Source: Gammaproteobacteria bacterium (lineage in GTDB: Bacteria; Pseudomonadota; Gammaproteobacteria; Acidiferrobacterales; Sulfurifustaceae). Taken from it: a stretch of 64,000 nt of DNA. Of this stretch, positions 55,135 through 64,000 are shown in pieces; position 1 is the first letter of the stretch, and each line of letters begins with the position of its first letter. The translations under genes and the position numbers were made by a program. The notes under the pieces were generated by a model that was not told the DNA's origin, ran no database searches, and worked only from the letters and a program-made list of their open reading frames with translations. Where the stretch lies: contig JACQFZ010000048.1 in the NCBI GenBank assembly GCA_016199745.1, forward strand, positions 124,001 to 188,000, given 5' to 3'.

Positions 55135-55688
55135 CGTGCTTCCGCCTCTGCATAAATGCCCGGGGCATTACGTAAGTAACCTTTGTAGTCCATGCCATAA
55201 CCGAACACATAGCGGTCCGGCACCTCGAGGCCGATGAAGTCTGCCGAGATATCGACGGCACGCGGTCGGTGCTTTACCACTAACGCCGCTTTGAGCACGG
55301 CGCTCGCACCTTCAGCACGGTAACGCGCCTCGATGCCGGCCAAGGTCATTCCTTCATCTAAGATATCGTCGACCAACACCACTACTCGCCCTGCTGGGCT
55401 CTCCGATGGGCCGACATGCCAATGCAACTGACCGCCTTGAAGCTGGCGTCCATAACGCGTGGCATGGACATAATCGATCTCGAACGGAAACTGCAGGCGC
55501 GGCAACAACTTGCCGAACAACACGACACCGCCGGTCATGATACAAACCAACAGCGGATTCGCCGCTGCTAGGCGCTGCGTGATTTCGCGCGCCATTCGGT
55601 CGATGGCTGTTTCGACGGTCTCCGCCGGATAAAGGCAATCGGCATTTTGAAAGACTTCCCAAGCTTGTTGCGGTGTAATCGTCTTCAA
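55131..55688 (-). CDS. hpt: Hypoxanthine-guanine phosphoribosyltransferase
   Basis: 185 residues. The PRPP-binding loop 'VVVLVDDILDEGMTLAGIE' (about 100-118) and 'LVCIMTGGVVLFGKLLPRL' are diagnostic. It converts hypoxanthine/guanine plus PRPP to IMP/GMP. Translationally coupled to the following phosphorylase, which releases a purine base, so the pair forms a salvage unit. Confidence 0.9.
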   Translation of the reverse strand: MKTITPQQAWEVFQNADCLYPAETVETAIDRMAREITQRLAAANPLLVCIMTGGVVLFGKLLPRLQFPFEIDYVHATRYGRQLQGGQLHWHVGPSESPAGRVVVLVDDILDEGMTLAGIEARYRAEGASAVLKAALVVKHRPRAVDISADFIGLEVPDRYVFGYGMDYKGYLRNAPGIYAEAEAR

Positions 55689-55695
55689 CGGGAGT

Positions 55696-56574
55696 TTAGA
55701 GCTTCAGCTTCTTTAGATAATCCCTGAAATTCGAATTCAGGTCCGGGTGATCGAGCGCGTATTCAACGGTCGCTTGCAAGTAACCGAGCTTACTGCCGCA
55801 ATCGTAACGCTTGCCGTCAAACTCATAAGCGAGCACCGGCTCCTCGGCCAGCAATGCGGCGATACCATCGGTCAATTGTATTTCGCCACCGGCACCGGCA
55901 GCCACACCGCGCAATAGTTCGAAGATTCGCGGCGTCAGTATGTAACGACCGACGACCGCGAGGTTAGACGGTGCCACTTCGGGCTTCGGCTTCTCGACAA
56001 TCGCGCTGACCCGATACAGCCGCTCACCGGTCGGCTTGGCGTCGACGATACCATAACTGCTCGTGTCCTCACGTGCGACCCGCTGCACGCCGATTACCGA
56101 ACAACGATGACGTCGATACACCGCGACCATTTGTTCGAGCACGCTCGGCGTCGCCCGAATAAGGTCGTCGGCCAAAATGACGGCGAACGGCTCGTCACCC
56201 ACGGCCGGCCATGCGCACAGAATCGCGTGTCCCAGACCAAGCGCTTCCGGTTGACGGGTATAAATACACGATGCGTTATCGGGCAAAACATTACGCACGC
56301 TGTCGAGCAACTGATTTTTGCCCTTAGCGGCGAGCTCGGTTTCAAGCTCATACGCCTTGTCGAAGTGATCCTCGATCGCGCGTTTATGCTTACCGGTTAC
56401 GAAGATCAGCTGATTGATACCGGCGGCGATCGCTTCCTCAGCGGCATACTGAATGATCGGCTTGTCGACAATCGGTAATATTTCTTTCGGGCTCGCCTTG
56501 GTGGCCGGTAAGAATCGCGTACCCAAACCGGCTACCGGAAAAACCGCCTTCATCACTTGCTTAGCCGATTCCAT
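55696..56574 (-). CDS. galU: UTP-glucose-1-phosphate uridylyltransferase
   Basis: 292 residues. '[22 protein letters not shown]' near the start is the nucleotide-binding loop, followed by '[16 protein letters not shown]', 'AVILADDLI' and '[24 protein letters not shown]' (in parts). It makes UDP-glucose, the substrate of Ugd and GalE encoded just upstream, so all three form one UDP-sugar supply unit. Confidence 0.96.
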   Translation of the reverse strand: MESAKQVMKAVFPVAGLGTRFLPATKASPKEILPIVDKPIIQYAAEEAIAAGINQLIFVTGKHKRAIEDHFDKAYELETELAAKGKNQLLDSVRNVLPDNASCIYTRQPEALGLGHAILCAWPAVGDEPFAVILADDLIRATPSVLEQMVAVYRRHRCSVIGVQRVAREDTSSYGIVDAKPTGERLYRVSAIVEKPKPEVAPSNLAVVGRYILTPRIFELLRGVAAGAGGEIQLTDGIAALLAEEPVLAYEFDGKRYDCGSKLGYLQATVEYALDHPDLNSNFRDYLKKLKL

Positions 56575-56575
56575 T

Positions 56576-57907
56576 TCAACGTCCTATGCCGTAGTAGGTA
56601 AATCCAGCTTCACGCAGGGCGGACGCGTCATACTGATTGCGCCCGTCGAAAATGACCGGCGCCTTCATCGTGCCTTTTATACGTGCAAAATCCGGATGTC
56701 GAAACGGTTTCCATTCAGTGACCAATACGAGCGCATCGGCACCGGTAACGACATCGTATTGATGATTAACCAACTGCAGTTGCCCGGACTCGAACCAAGC
56801 GCGCGGCAACGTCCGACGCGCCACTTCCATCGCCGCCGGATCGTATGCCTTGATCTTGGCGCCCGCCTTTATCAACTGACTCAATAACACAACCGCGGGT
56901 GCTTCACGCATATCGTCGGTTCCGGGTTTAAAGGCCAGGCCCCAAAGACCGAAACTGCGTTTGCCGATATCGGCGCCGAAGTGCCGCGTGATCTTTTCGA
57001 ACAAGATGCGCTGCTGTGTCTGATTGCGCGCCTCTACGGCCTGCAATACCTTCGGTTCAAAATCGGCGGCCTTCGCCATATGGACTAACGCGCGCACGTC
57101 CTTCGGAAAGCACGAACCACCGTAGCCGGCGCCGGGATAAATAAACGAATAGCCGATGCGCGAATCCGAACCGATGCCGACGCGCACGTTTTCCACGTCG
57201 ACCTGCAATCGATCGCATAAAGCGGCGATTTCATTCATGAACGAAATCTTGGTCGCCAACATGGCGTTGGCGGCGTACTTCGTCATCTCGGCATCGCGTA
57301 TGCCCATAAAGATGACACGCTCACGCGTGCGCATGAACGGGGCGTAAACCTCCCGTAAGATTTCGCGGGCACGCTCGCTGTCCGAACCGATGATGATGCG
57401 ATCGGGCCGCATGAAATCCTGCACCGCGTCGCCTTCCTTCAAAAACTCCGGATTGCTGACGACATCGAACGAAATATCTAGACCGCGCTTCTTGAGCTCG
57501 ATATCGATAACGCTGCGCACTTTGTCGGCAGTACCGACCGGCACCGTCGACTTATCGACGACGACGCAATAATCGGTTATCTGCCGCCCTATTTCCTTGG
57601 CAACCGCTAACACATACTGCAAATCGGCCGATCCATCTTCACCGGGCGGCGTACCGACAGCGACAAAATAAACCTGCGAACGACTGATCGGATCTGCGAG
57701 CGAGGTTGCAAATTGCAACCGACCCTCTTTGTAGTTGCCAGCGACGATAGCATCGAGCCCCGGCTCATAAATCGGTAATACACCACTACGTAACTGCTCA
57801 ATTTTGCGCTCGTCGACATCGACACAGGTAACGTTGTTACCCATCTCGGCCAAACACGCTCCGGTTACTAAACCGACGTAACCCGTACCAACGACTGTGA
57901 GCTTCAC
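56576..57907 (-). CDS. ugd: UDP-glucose 6-dehydrogenase
   Basis: 443 residues. NAD site '[19 protein letters not shown]' at 5-23, '[15 protein letters not shown]', catalytic Cys266 in '[14 protein letters not shown]', and '[18 protein letters not shown]'. It oxidises UDP-glucose to UDP-glucuronate for surface polysaccharide. One base separates it from galU and its start overlaps the galE stop. Confidence 0.96.
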   Translation of the reverse strand: MKLTVVGTGYVGLVTGACLAEMGNNVTCVDVDERKIEQLRSGVLPIYEPGLDAIVAGNYKEGRLQFATSLADPISRSQVYFVAVGTPPGEDGSADLQYVLAVAKEIGRQITDYCVVVDKSTVPVGTADKVRSVIDIELKKRGLDISFDVVSNPEFLKEGDAVQDFMRPDRIIIGSDSERAREILREVYAPFMRTRERVIFMGIRDAEMTKYAANAMLATKISFMNEIAALCDRLQVDVENVRVGIGSDSRIGYSFIYPGAGYGGSCFPKDVRALVHMAKAADFEPKVLQAVEARNQTQQRILFEKITRHFGADIGKRSFGLWGLAFKPGTDDMREAPAVVLLSQLIKAGAKIKAYDPAAMEVARRTLPRAWFESGQLQLVNHQYDVVTGADALVLVTEWKPFRHPDFARIKGTMKAPVIFDGRNQYDASALREAGFTYYGIGR

Positions 57908-58902
57908 GACTTGACCTCGCTAAATTTTTTGTGCGCCATTTTTTGCTCCCACGCCCAGGCATGACGGACGATGGTTTCGAGATCGCCATATTTCGGCTGC
58001 CAACCGAGCTCCTCGACCGCCCTTTTGGAATCGGCGATTAAAACCGCCGGGTCGCCGGAACGACGTGGACCGACGGTAAACGGTACTTTTTTTCCAGTTA
58101 CTCGCTCAGCCACAGCGATGATCTCTTTGATAGAGAATCCTTTGCCGTTGCCCAAGTTGTAGGCAGCGCTGCGATCGTGGCTCTGCAAGTATTCAAGTGC
58201 GCGCCAGTGCGCCTCGCAGAGATCGACGATATGGATATAGTCACGGATGCAAGTGCCGTCCGCCGTTGGATAGTCAGTGCCGAAAATGGTAACCGATGAC
58301 CGACGTCCGGATATCGCTTGCAGCACCAGTGGAATCAAATGCGTTTCCGGCTCATGCCGCTCACCCAGGATTCCATCAGGGTCGGCCCCGGCGGCGTTGA
58401 AGTAACGTAGACTCACCGAGCGCAATCCGTAAGCCTTCTCGTAGTCGGCCAGCATCCGTTCAATCACCCATTTGGAAAAACCATAGGGATTGATCGGCGA
58501 CTTCGGATGCGCCTCGTCGATCGGGACATAATTCGGTTCGCCGAACACTGCCGCGGTCGACGAAAAAATAAACCGATTGACCCCCGCCGCCCGCATAGCG
58601 TTCAGCACGTTTGCGGTGCCGATCAAATTCGTTCGATAGTACTTATCGGGATGCTGCACCGATTCGCCGACCTGAATCAACGATGCGAAATGCATAACGG
58701 TGTCGACGCGGGCTGTGGCGAACGCTCGCGTTAAATCCGCCGGCTCGTTGATATCGCCCTCGATGAATTCACCACCGACAACAGCGTCGCGATAACCGCC
58801 CGATAAATTGTCGAACGTGACAACATCGGTGCCGCGCGCAAGCAACATCTTGACCATATGGGAACCGATGTAACCGGCCCCGCCTGTGACGAGAACTCTC
58901 AT
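57904..58902 (-). CDS. galE: UDP-glucose 4-epimerase
   Basis: 332 residues. 'VTGGAGYIGSHMVKMLL' at 5-21, 'FSSTAAVFGEP' (catalytic Ser/Thr), and Tyr140-x3-Lys144 in 'NPYGFSKW', with 'CIRDYIHIVDL' later. It interconverts UDP-glucose and UDP-galactose or their N-acetyl forms. Ten bases from the upstream dehydratase gene. Confidence 0.95.
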   Translation of the reverse strand: MRVLVTGGAGYIGSHMVKMLLARGTDVVTFDNLSGGYRDAVVGGEFIEGDINEPADLTRAFATARVDTVMHFASLIQVGESVQHPDKYYRTNLIGTANVLNAMRAAGVNRFIFSSTAAVFGEPNYVPIDEAHPKSPINPYGFSKWVIERMLADYEKAYGLRSVSLRYFNAAGADPDGILGERHEPETHLIPLVLQAISGRRSSVTIFGTDYPTADGTCIRDYIHIVDLCEAHWRALEYLQSHDRSAAYNLGNGKGFSIKEIIAVAERVTGKKVPFTVGPRRSGDPAVLIADSKRAVEELGWQPKYGDLETIVRHAWAWEQKMAHKKFSEVKS

Positions 58903-58911
58903 GAGGGAATA

Positions 58912-60801
58912 CTATTTTTTTGGAAGCCCGCGAACCAAAGATAATTTTTTCTCGGTGCTGGTCTTCGTTGTCGTTGTTTGGGCGGATATGGCAACAAAAC
59001 TCATCAACAGCTTGCGCAACTCGACTTCATTATTCGTCGCCTGACAAGCCTGCGCCATCGTTTCTATTTCTCGCTCGACCATACGTAAATCGAGTTTACG
59101 GCTGCGTGCGAGCAATGTTTTTGGGTGTGGCGTTTCCATCAATTCTTCGCAATCGTAAAATAATTCCTCGTAGGGTTTCTCGCCGGGACGCAAGCCAGTG
59201 TAAATCACTTCGATATCTTCACCCGGTCTCTTCCCGGACAATAGGATCAGTTGCTCGGCGAGGTATTTTATATTTACCGGCTCGCCCATATCGAGCACAA
59301 AAATTTCCCCACCGTGACCCACGCTACTCGCCTGAAGAATTAACTGCGCGGCTTCAGGAATAGTCATGAAATAACGAGTGACGTTCTGATCGGTGACAGT
59401 GACCGGCCCGCCCTCGGCAATCTGCTTCTGAAATAACGGAATCACACTGCCGGCGGATCCTAATACATTGCCGAATCGCACGGTAATGAACTGTGTGCGG
59501 GAATGTTCATTCAAGCTTTGGCAATAAACCTCCGCCACGTGCTTGGTCGCACCCATGACGTTACTGGGGTTTACCGCTTTATCGGTGGAAATTAACACGA
59601 ACGATTTACAATTATATTTACCCGCCAAACGGGCGATGTTGCGCGTGCCCAAGACATTATTACGAATGGCGGTTCGCGCCTGACCTTCAAGCAAGGGCAC
59701 GTGCTTATAGGCAGCAGCGTGAAAAATAATATCCGGCGCATACGTCTTTAAAACTTGCTCAACCAACTGCTCATCACCGACGTCGCCTAACACAGAAACT
59801 AACGACAGGTGCGGGAAGCGGCGGCGCAGCTCGAGATCGATCGTATAAAGATTGAATTCACTGCGTTCTAAGATCACCAGCGACGACGGCGCAAGTCGAG
59901 CAATCTGCCGGCATAACTCCGAGCCGATAGAACCACCGCCGCCCGACACCAGGACGCAACGTCCGCAACTACTTTGACGAATGGCTTCCCACTCTAGCGT
60001 TACCGCCTCACGACCGAGCAAATCGTCGATCTTTACCTGCCGCAGGGCATTCACACTCGCCTTGCCGGTTACAAAATCTTCCAACCGGGGCAACGTCCGG
60101 AACGGCACACCGGTTTTTTCACATAATCCGACAATACGCCGCATTTCCGTCGATCGTGCCGATGGAACGGCGATCAAGATAATGTCGACGTTGGGCGCTA
60201 ACTCGGGAATATCATCGGTAGTCCCCAACACACGAATACCGTGGATTTCCAGCCCCTGTTTCTTCGAATTGTCATCCACAAAACCAGACGGCTCGAACTC
60301 ACGATTGGAATCACGCAATAAGTCGCGCACCAACATCTCGCCGGATTTACCGGCACCTACCACCAGCGCTTTCTTGCCTTCCTGTCGATAAAGCTTGTGA
60401 TCTTTGATCCAGCGGTAAGCAAACCTCGGACCGCCGGCCAACATCAATAGTAATAAGCTGTAGATCGGCAGTACCGAGCGGGGAATTCCTTCCATTCGAG
60501 TGAATAGAAAGATCGCGACCGCGGCGATGCCGGTACCAACGATCACCGATTTCATTAACCGGATAAGATCGGGCATTGAAGCGAACCGCCAGATGCCGCG
60601 ATATAACCCGAAGTGCCAGAACAATGATCCCTGGATAATGACGACGAACGGCAGAATTCCTAACGCTGGGCGCAGGTAGTTGTTGGGAATCAGCTCCAAA
60701 TTGAACCGGAGCCAATATGCCCCGAACCAAGCGACAGGGATAACTAAAAGATCATGGAGAAATGCGGCAGATCTACTTCTTATCCAATTAAGATTTTTCA
60801 T
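58912..60801 (-). CDS. Membrane-bound nucleoside-diphosphate-sugar 4,6-dehydratase (WbpM/CapD type)
   Basis: 629 residues. Four N-terminal membrane helices (about 12-110) are followed by a first Rossmann-like region ('ALVVGAGKSGEMLVRDLL'). The catalytic domain has 'VLVSGGGGSIGSELCRQIARL', 'FHAAAYKHVPLLE', and 'LISTDKAVNPSNVMGATKHVAE'. WbpM/PglF-type enzymes convert UDP-GlcNAc to the 4-keto-6-deoxy sugar that starts QuiNAc/FucNAc-type sugar synthesis. Usually the anchor gene of an O-antigen locus. Confidence 0.93.
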   Translation of the reverse strand: MKNLNWIRSRSAAFLHDLLVIPVAWFGAYWLRFNLELIPNNYLRPALGILPFVVIIQGSLFWHFGLYRGIWRFASMPDLIRLMKSVIVGTGIAAVAIFLFTRMEGIPRSVLPIYSLLLLMLAGGPRFAYRWIKDHKLYRQEGKKALVVGAGKSGEMLVRDLLRDSNREFEPSGFVDDNSKKQGLEIHGIRVLGTTDDIPELAPNVDIILIAVPSARSTEMRRIVGLCEKTGVPFRTLPRLEDFVTGKASVNALRQVKIDDLLGREAVTLEWEAIRQSSCGRCVLVSGGGGSIGSELCRQIARLAPSSLVILERSEFNLYTIDLELRRRFPHLSLVSVLGDVGDEQLVEQVLKTYAPDIIFHAAAYKHVPLLEGQARTAIRNNVLGTRNIARLAGKYNCKSFVLISTDKAVNPSNVMGATKHVAEVYCQSLNEHSRTQFITVRFGNVLGSAGSVIPLFQKQIAEGGPVTVTDQNVTRYFMTIPEAAQLILQASSVGHGGEIFVLDMGEPVNIKYLAEQLILLSGKRPGEDIEVIYTGLRPGEKPYEELFYDCEELMETPHPKTLLARSRKLDLRMVEREIETMAQACQATNNEVELRKLLMSFVAISAQTTTTKTSTEKKLSLVRGLPKK

Positions 60802-60991
60802 GCCCTCGGCGATTCCTTAGTGGTGTCGCACATCCTGTCCGCGCGTAATCTTTTGTGGGGCATCGTTCTAAGTTTAAGTCTAGTAAGGGAAAGCGTTGTT
60901 GCTACCACTTTTTCAATGATAAACGGCAGCTAGACAGGGCGTCTATATTAAAGAGCTCCCCTCTTACAGGTTAGTAGGCGCCAAGTGGCGA

Positions 60992-62041
60992 TTAACGGCT
61001 GTTATTGGCCAGTCTGGTCGCTTCCATCCGCTTCACCCCGCCGGCGAAAACGACATAACCCAATATCCACGCCGCTATTACGCCCCATTGGACGACAATG
61101 GCGGCCGACAAGACCCAAAGCATAGACCCGGCACAACCCAGCATCAAAACATATTCGGATAACACCGTTCGGCGATGTCCCCAACCCAACTGCACCAGGC
61201 GCTGGTAATAGTGGGTTCTGTGCGCCTGCCATACTTTTTCGCCCCGGAATAGCCGGCGGCAGAGAGTCACGCTGGCATCGACAACGAATGGCGAGAACAA
61301 CAATAGCGCTGCCCAGAACGGAAACATTCCCTCGCCGACGCCCCATAACGATATCCCGGCAGCCAACAACCCAAATGTCGACGAACCCACATCACCCATA
61401 AAGATTCGCGCAGGTGGAAAATTGAACAATAAAAAGCCTGCAGCCACGGCGGCAATGGTGGCGTTGACTGCGAAATACAGTTCATCGCCCGCCATAAAGC
61501 CGACCAGCGCCAACGCGCTAAATCCGATTAGCGTCATTCCGCCGGCGAAACCGTCCATCCCGTCCATGAAGTTGTAAAGATTGATCATCCAAACGATAAA
61601 AAATATTGAAACAACGGCGGCAACAGTGCCACTTAATTGCCATGACAAACCAGGCAAATCGAAATGGATTAGGACAAAGCCACCGAACACCATCGCCGCG
61701 GCCACCATAAGATGGACGCCGAAACGCAGCGCGGCCGAGAGATTGATGCAATCGTCGATGTAGGAAACGATGGCGATTGTCATGGCGCCGGCTGCCAACC
61801 ATCCGAGTCGGCTCTTTTCCCCATCGAGATAAATCGCGACCAGCACACCGACAATCGCTAACGCCGCGGTCATCGCAATCCCACCGGTGCGCGGTGTCGG
61901 TGTCGTATGCAACGAACGCTCGTTAGGATGGTCCAGAATGCGCCAGCGCGACTCCGGACGACAAAAACATTGAGTCAACCAGGCGGACAACACAAACGCC
62001 ACGACTGAAAACAAAAGAACAATAAGAAGGGTATGGCTCAC
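60992..62041 (-). CDS. Undecaprenyl-phosphate sugar-1-phosphate transferase (WecA/WbpL family)
   Basis: 349 residues, about ten membrane helices. Family motifs: 'PTPRTGGIAM' near the start, 'IVSYIDDCINL' (Asp-Asp metal site), 'YNFMDGMDGFAGG' and 'IFMGDVGSSTFG'. It starts glycan assembly by moving a HexNAc-1-phosphate onto undecaprenyl phosphate. Which sugar is used cannot be told; WbpL-type enzymes take FucNAc/QuiNAc/GlcNAc. The 190-base gap to the dehydratase gene holds no ORF. Confidence 0.92.
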   Translation of the reverse strand: MSHTLLIVLLFSVVAFVLSAWLTQCFCRPESRWRILDHPNERSLHTTPTPRTGGIAMTAALAIVGVLVAIYLDGEKSRLGWLAAGAMTIAIVSYIDDCINLSAALRFGVHLMVAAAMVFGGFVLIHFDLPGLSWQLSGTVAAVVSIFFIVWMINLYNFMDGMDGFAGGMTLIGFSALALVGFMAGDELYFAVNATIAAVAAGFLLFNFPPARIFMGDVGSSTFGLLAAGISLWGVGEGMFPFWAALLLFSPFVVDASVTLCRRLFRGEKVWQAHRTHYYQRLVQLGWGHRRTVLSEYVLMLGCAGSMLWVLSAAIVVQWGVIAAWILGYVVFAGGVKRMEATRLANNSR

Positions 62042-62050
62042 TTTTTTTGT

Positions 62051-63046
62051 TTATCGATTGGCAATGGTTTCGCGATACCGCTTCACCATCTCCGGTATCG
62101 CCATGGTTAATGCTTGACGGGGTTGGTAACCGAGCTCACTGCCTATTTTTTCGGAACGATACCAAGCGGTACCGATTAGCTTATTGAGAGCGGCGCTGTC
62201 AAACGCAAACGGCTTGCGGCGAAGGCGCCCTATTCCGTCTCCCAACTTTGCCATGAATTGTAATGCGCTTAGCGGAATGGCAAGGCGGGAATACGGCTTA
62301 CCCAGCGCCGCACGAATCATGTCGTAAAGTTCACGCGTGGAATACGCGGCACCGTCGGTAACGAGATATACCTGTCCATTCGATCGGGCGCCGACCGCGA
62401 CCAACATCAACGCTTGGACCACATCGCTCACATGAACCATCGAGCGACGATTACCCAGCTCAGGTAGCGGCGGAAACCAACCACGGTCGACGGCGGCGAT
62501 CATGCGCGGCAGATTTCCGCGCAACTCCGGGCCGTATACCATCGGCAAACGTAATACGCAGGCGTGCATTTCCGAACTGCCGGCCGCGAGCACCGCAAGC
62601 TCAGCCGCACGCTTGGCCCGACCGTACACCGTCGATGGCTGCGGCGCGGTGGTCTCATCGACCGACCCTTGGGTCGACTCACCCATCGCCTTTACGCTGC
62701 TAACGAAGATAAATCGTTGCACGCCGGCATTGCGAGCTTGGTCCAACAACGCTGTTGTTCCGTCGATCGTCACGAGCCGATGGCGCTCGGCGCTCGCCGC
62801 CGAGCCTTCGTCAACCGCATGCGCATAACCGGCGAGATGAAAAACGGTGTCGATCCCGACGCAGACGTTCTGCAAGGTATCGGGTTGTTCTAAATCACCG
62901 AGACAATGGCGGACACCGCTAGGCAGGGCGTCGATAGCACGCTGACGATGGCGAACCAATGCGGAGACGGTATAGCCGGATGCCGCCAGTTGCGACACTA
63001 GATGCCGACCAATAAACCCTGTCGCGCCGGTAACTAGCGCACGCAT
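62051..63046 (-). CDS. NAD-dependent epimerase/reductase for nucleotide sugars (WbpV/FnlB-like position)
   Basis: 331 residues from the ATG at 63044-63046; the longer reading upstream lacks sense before 'MRALVTGATGFIGRHLVSQL'. Landmarks are 'TVFHLAGYAHAVDEGS', 'FIFVSSVKAMGEST' and Tyr-x3-Lys in 'TVYGRAKRAAE'. Next to a WbpM-type dehydratase and WbpL-type transferase, a 4-keto-sugar reductase role is likely, as in QuiNAc/FucNAc pathways. Confidence 0.85.
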   Translation of the reverse strand: MRALVTGATGFIGRHLVSQLAASGYTVSALVRHRQRAIDALPSGVRHCLGDLEQPDTLQNVCVGIDTVFHLAGYAHAVDEGSAASAERHRLVTIDGTTALLDQARNAGVQRFIFVSSVKAMGESTQGSVDETTAPQPSTVYGRAKRAAELAVLAAGSSEMHACVLRLPMVYGPELRGNLPRMIAAVDRGWFPPLPELGNRRSMVHVSDVVQALMLVAVGARSNGQVYLVTDGAAYSTRELYDMIRAALGKPYSRLAIPLSALQFMAKLGDGIGRLRRKPFAFDSAALNKLIGTAWYRSEKIGSELGYQPRQALTMAIPEMVKRYRETIANR

Positions 63047-63083
63047 CGTTGCGCTACTCCGAAATGAACGCCGGTTAACTCGC

Positions 63084-64000
63084 TCACGCCGCACCGCGAC
63101 GAACGCTGGCGTACTGCCCTGCGCCGGCAATGTCGGCGTAATAATCAACGTAAGCGCGTAGCAACCGGTCCTGCGAAAATAATTTCACTGCCCGTTCGTT
63201 GGCGCGCTGCCCCATGTTACGCCGCAACTCGGCATCATTGGCAAGCGTGAGCATATGCCGCGCCAACGCATCTACATCGTCGGCACCGTGCAACAAACCG
63301 GTAACACCGTCTTCGACGGCGTCGACGATTCCGTAAATCCGCGACGCCACCGACGGAATACCGACTGCTGCCGCTTCAACTAATACCAAGCCGAATCCTT
63401 CTCGTTGGCTCGGCAGGCAAATAACATCCGCTGCCGCCATATATTTTTCCGGTTGATCGGTATAACCGTACGCATGAACAAACGGCATATCGTCCTTATA
63501 CTGTTGCGCCAAGCCGGGCAACAACGTGTCCTCATCGGGTCCGACGACGAAGAGATGAACGCCCGGTCGCTTTTGCCGTAATTGCCGAAAAGCCTGAAGC
63601 AAGAACTGCACACCTTTGTCACGTGTAATCCGGCCGGTATAAAGAAATACCAGCTCGCCATCGTCGACACTAGCCGCACGCCGTATTTCCGCTCGCGCAT
63701 CTCGATTCGGTCGGAATCGCGTCGTGTCGACACCCGATATCGAACCATTGGCCAACACTATCGCCCGGCGCGCCGATAACACACGCTCTTTCTCTAGAAA
63801 TACACGCTCGGAATCGCTGATGACGAGGATATGGGTGGCGGCTGCTGCAGTAATCTTGTCCATCCATTTAAGAACGGAACGCCACAACCCTTTGCGCGTC
63901 GCCCACACCTCACCCTGAAAAGTATGCACTCGCACTGGAACGCGTGCGAGCCAGGCCGCGACCATGCCGAGCAGCCCCGCCTTTGGTGCCACCGTATGAA
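63084..64000 (-). CDS. GT4-family glycosyltransferase, C-terminal part (runs off the right edge)
   Basis: At least 305 residues are present; the N-terminus lies beyond position 64000 (the frame stays open, reading HTVAPKAGLLG at the edge). 'VFLYTGRITRDKGVQFLLQAFRQL', 'PFVHAYGYTDQPEKYMAAADVICLPSQREGFGLVLVEAAAVGIPSVAS' (in parts) is the GT4 nucleotide-sugar site with the E-x7-E motif. It probably adds a sugar to the lipid-linked chain started by the WecA/WbpL-type enzyme. Confidence 0.93.
   Translation of the reverse strand, partial: HTVAPKAGLLGMVAAWLARVPVRVHTFQGEVWATRKGLWRSVLKWMDKITAAAATHILVISDSERVFLEKERVLSARRAIVLANGSISGVDTTRFRPNRDARAEIRRAASVDDGELVFLYTGRITRDKGVQFLLQAFRQLRQKRPGVHLFVVGPDEDTLLPGLAQQYKDDMPFVHAYGYTDQPEKYMAAADVICLPSQREGFGLVLVEAAAVGIPSVASRIYGIVDAVEDGVTGLLHGADDVDALARHMLTLANDAELRRNMGQRANERAVKLFSQDRLLRAYVDYYADIAGAGQYASVRRGAA

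Overview
The window looks like chromosomal DNA of a non-enteric gammaproteobacterium. The housekeeping block ftsK-lolA-rarA-crcB-serS with divergent trxB, the mfd/csiV pair, and the carD-ispD-ispF unit are all gammaproteobacterial arrangements. The genus cannot be fixed from the sequence alone. About 26 kb on the left is a type VI secretion system (T6SS). It is followed by roughly 10 kb of toxin/immunity debris and accessory genes, then conserved housekeeping genes, and finally a cell-surface polysaccharide cluster that runs off the right edge.

T6SS (1-25834). Two divergent units are separated by a 0.57 kb non-coding gap. The minus-strand unit reads tssA-tssB-tssC, a strong intrinsic terminator, two tiny ORFs, a second tssC paralogue, hcp, a Cys/His hydrolase-like candidate effector with a lipoprotein candidate immunity gene, remnants of another effector, tagJ and the start of tssE. 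The plus-strand unit reads tagH (FHA), tssJ, tssK, tssL (with an OmpA domain), tssM, tagF, a broken PAAR gene, vgrG and a 1632-residue Rhs toxin. tssF, tssG and tssH/clpV are not in the window and may lie beyond its left edge after tssE.

The most interesting module is the Rhs tip and the next gene. The C-terminal ~150 residues of the Rhs protein read as a RES-type NAD-consuming domain. The 84-residue protein directly downstream matches the toxin-binding domain of Xre/MbcA/ParS antitoxins but has no DNA-binding half. This looks like a RES/Xre toxin-antitoxin pair recast as a T6SS effector and immunity protein.

Toxin graveyard and accessory region (25.8-35.8 kb). It holds a 73-bp vgrG relic, an orphan immunity-like ORF, a broken ISL3-type transposase, a 19-bp direct repeat on either side of these, a membrane protein, a decayed ORF, a small alarmone hydrolase-like HD protein, a 5' Rhs-core relic, and an HscC-type Hsp70 operon (Hsp70, degenerate J-domain/TPR protein, DUF1266 protein). 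A basic-tailed XRE regulator closes the region.

Housekeeping region (35.9-55.7 kb): tRNA-Ser(UGA) next to serS, a CrcB fluoride channel coupled to a DUF190 gene, rarA, lolA, ftsK, trxB, a Smr protein, a short epimerase, a DUF4331 protein with a small lipoprotein, ispD/ispF, carD divergent from mfd, def, csiV, and an MTAP/HPRT purine-salvage pair. Surface polysaccharide (55.7-64 kb): galU, ugd, galE, a WbpM/CapD-type dehydratase, a WecA/WbpL-type sugar-phosphate transferase, an epimerase and a GT4 glycosyltransferase. Several intergenic gaps carry CTCTCCC-type palindromes or other REP-like hairpins.
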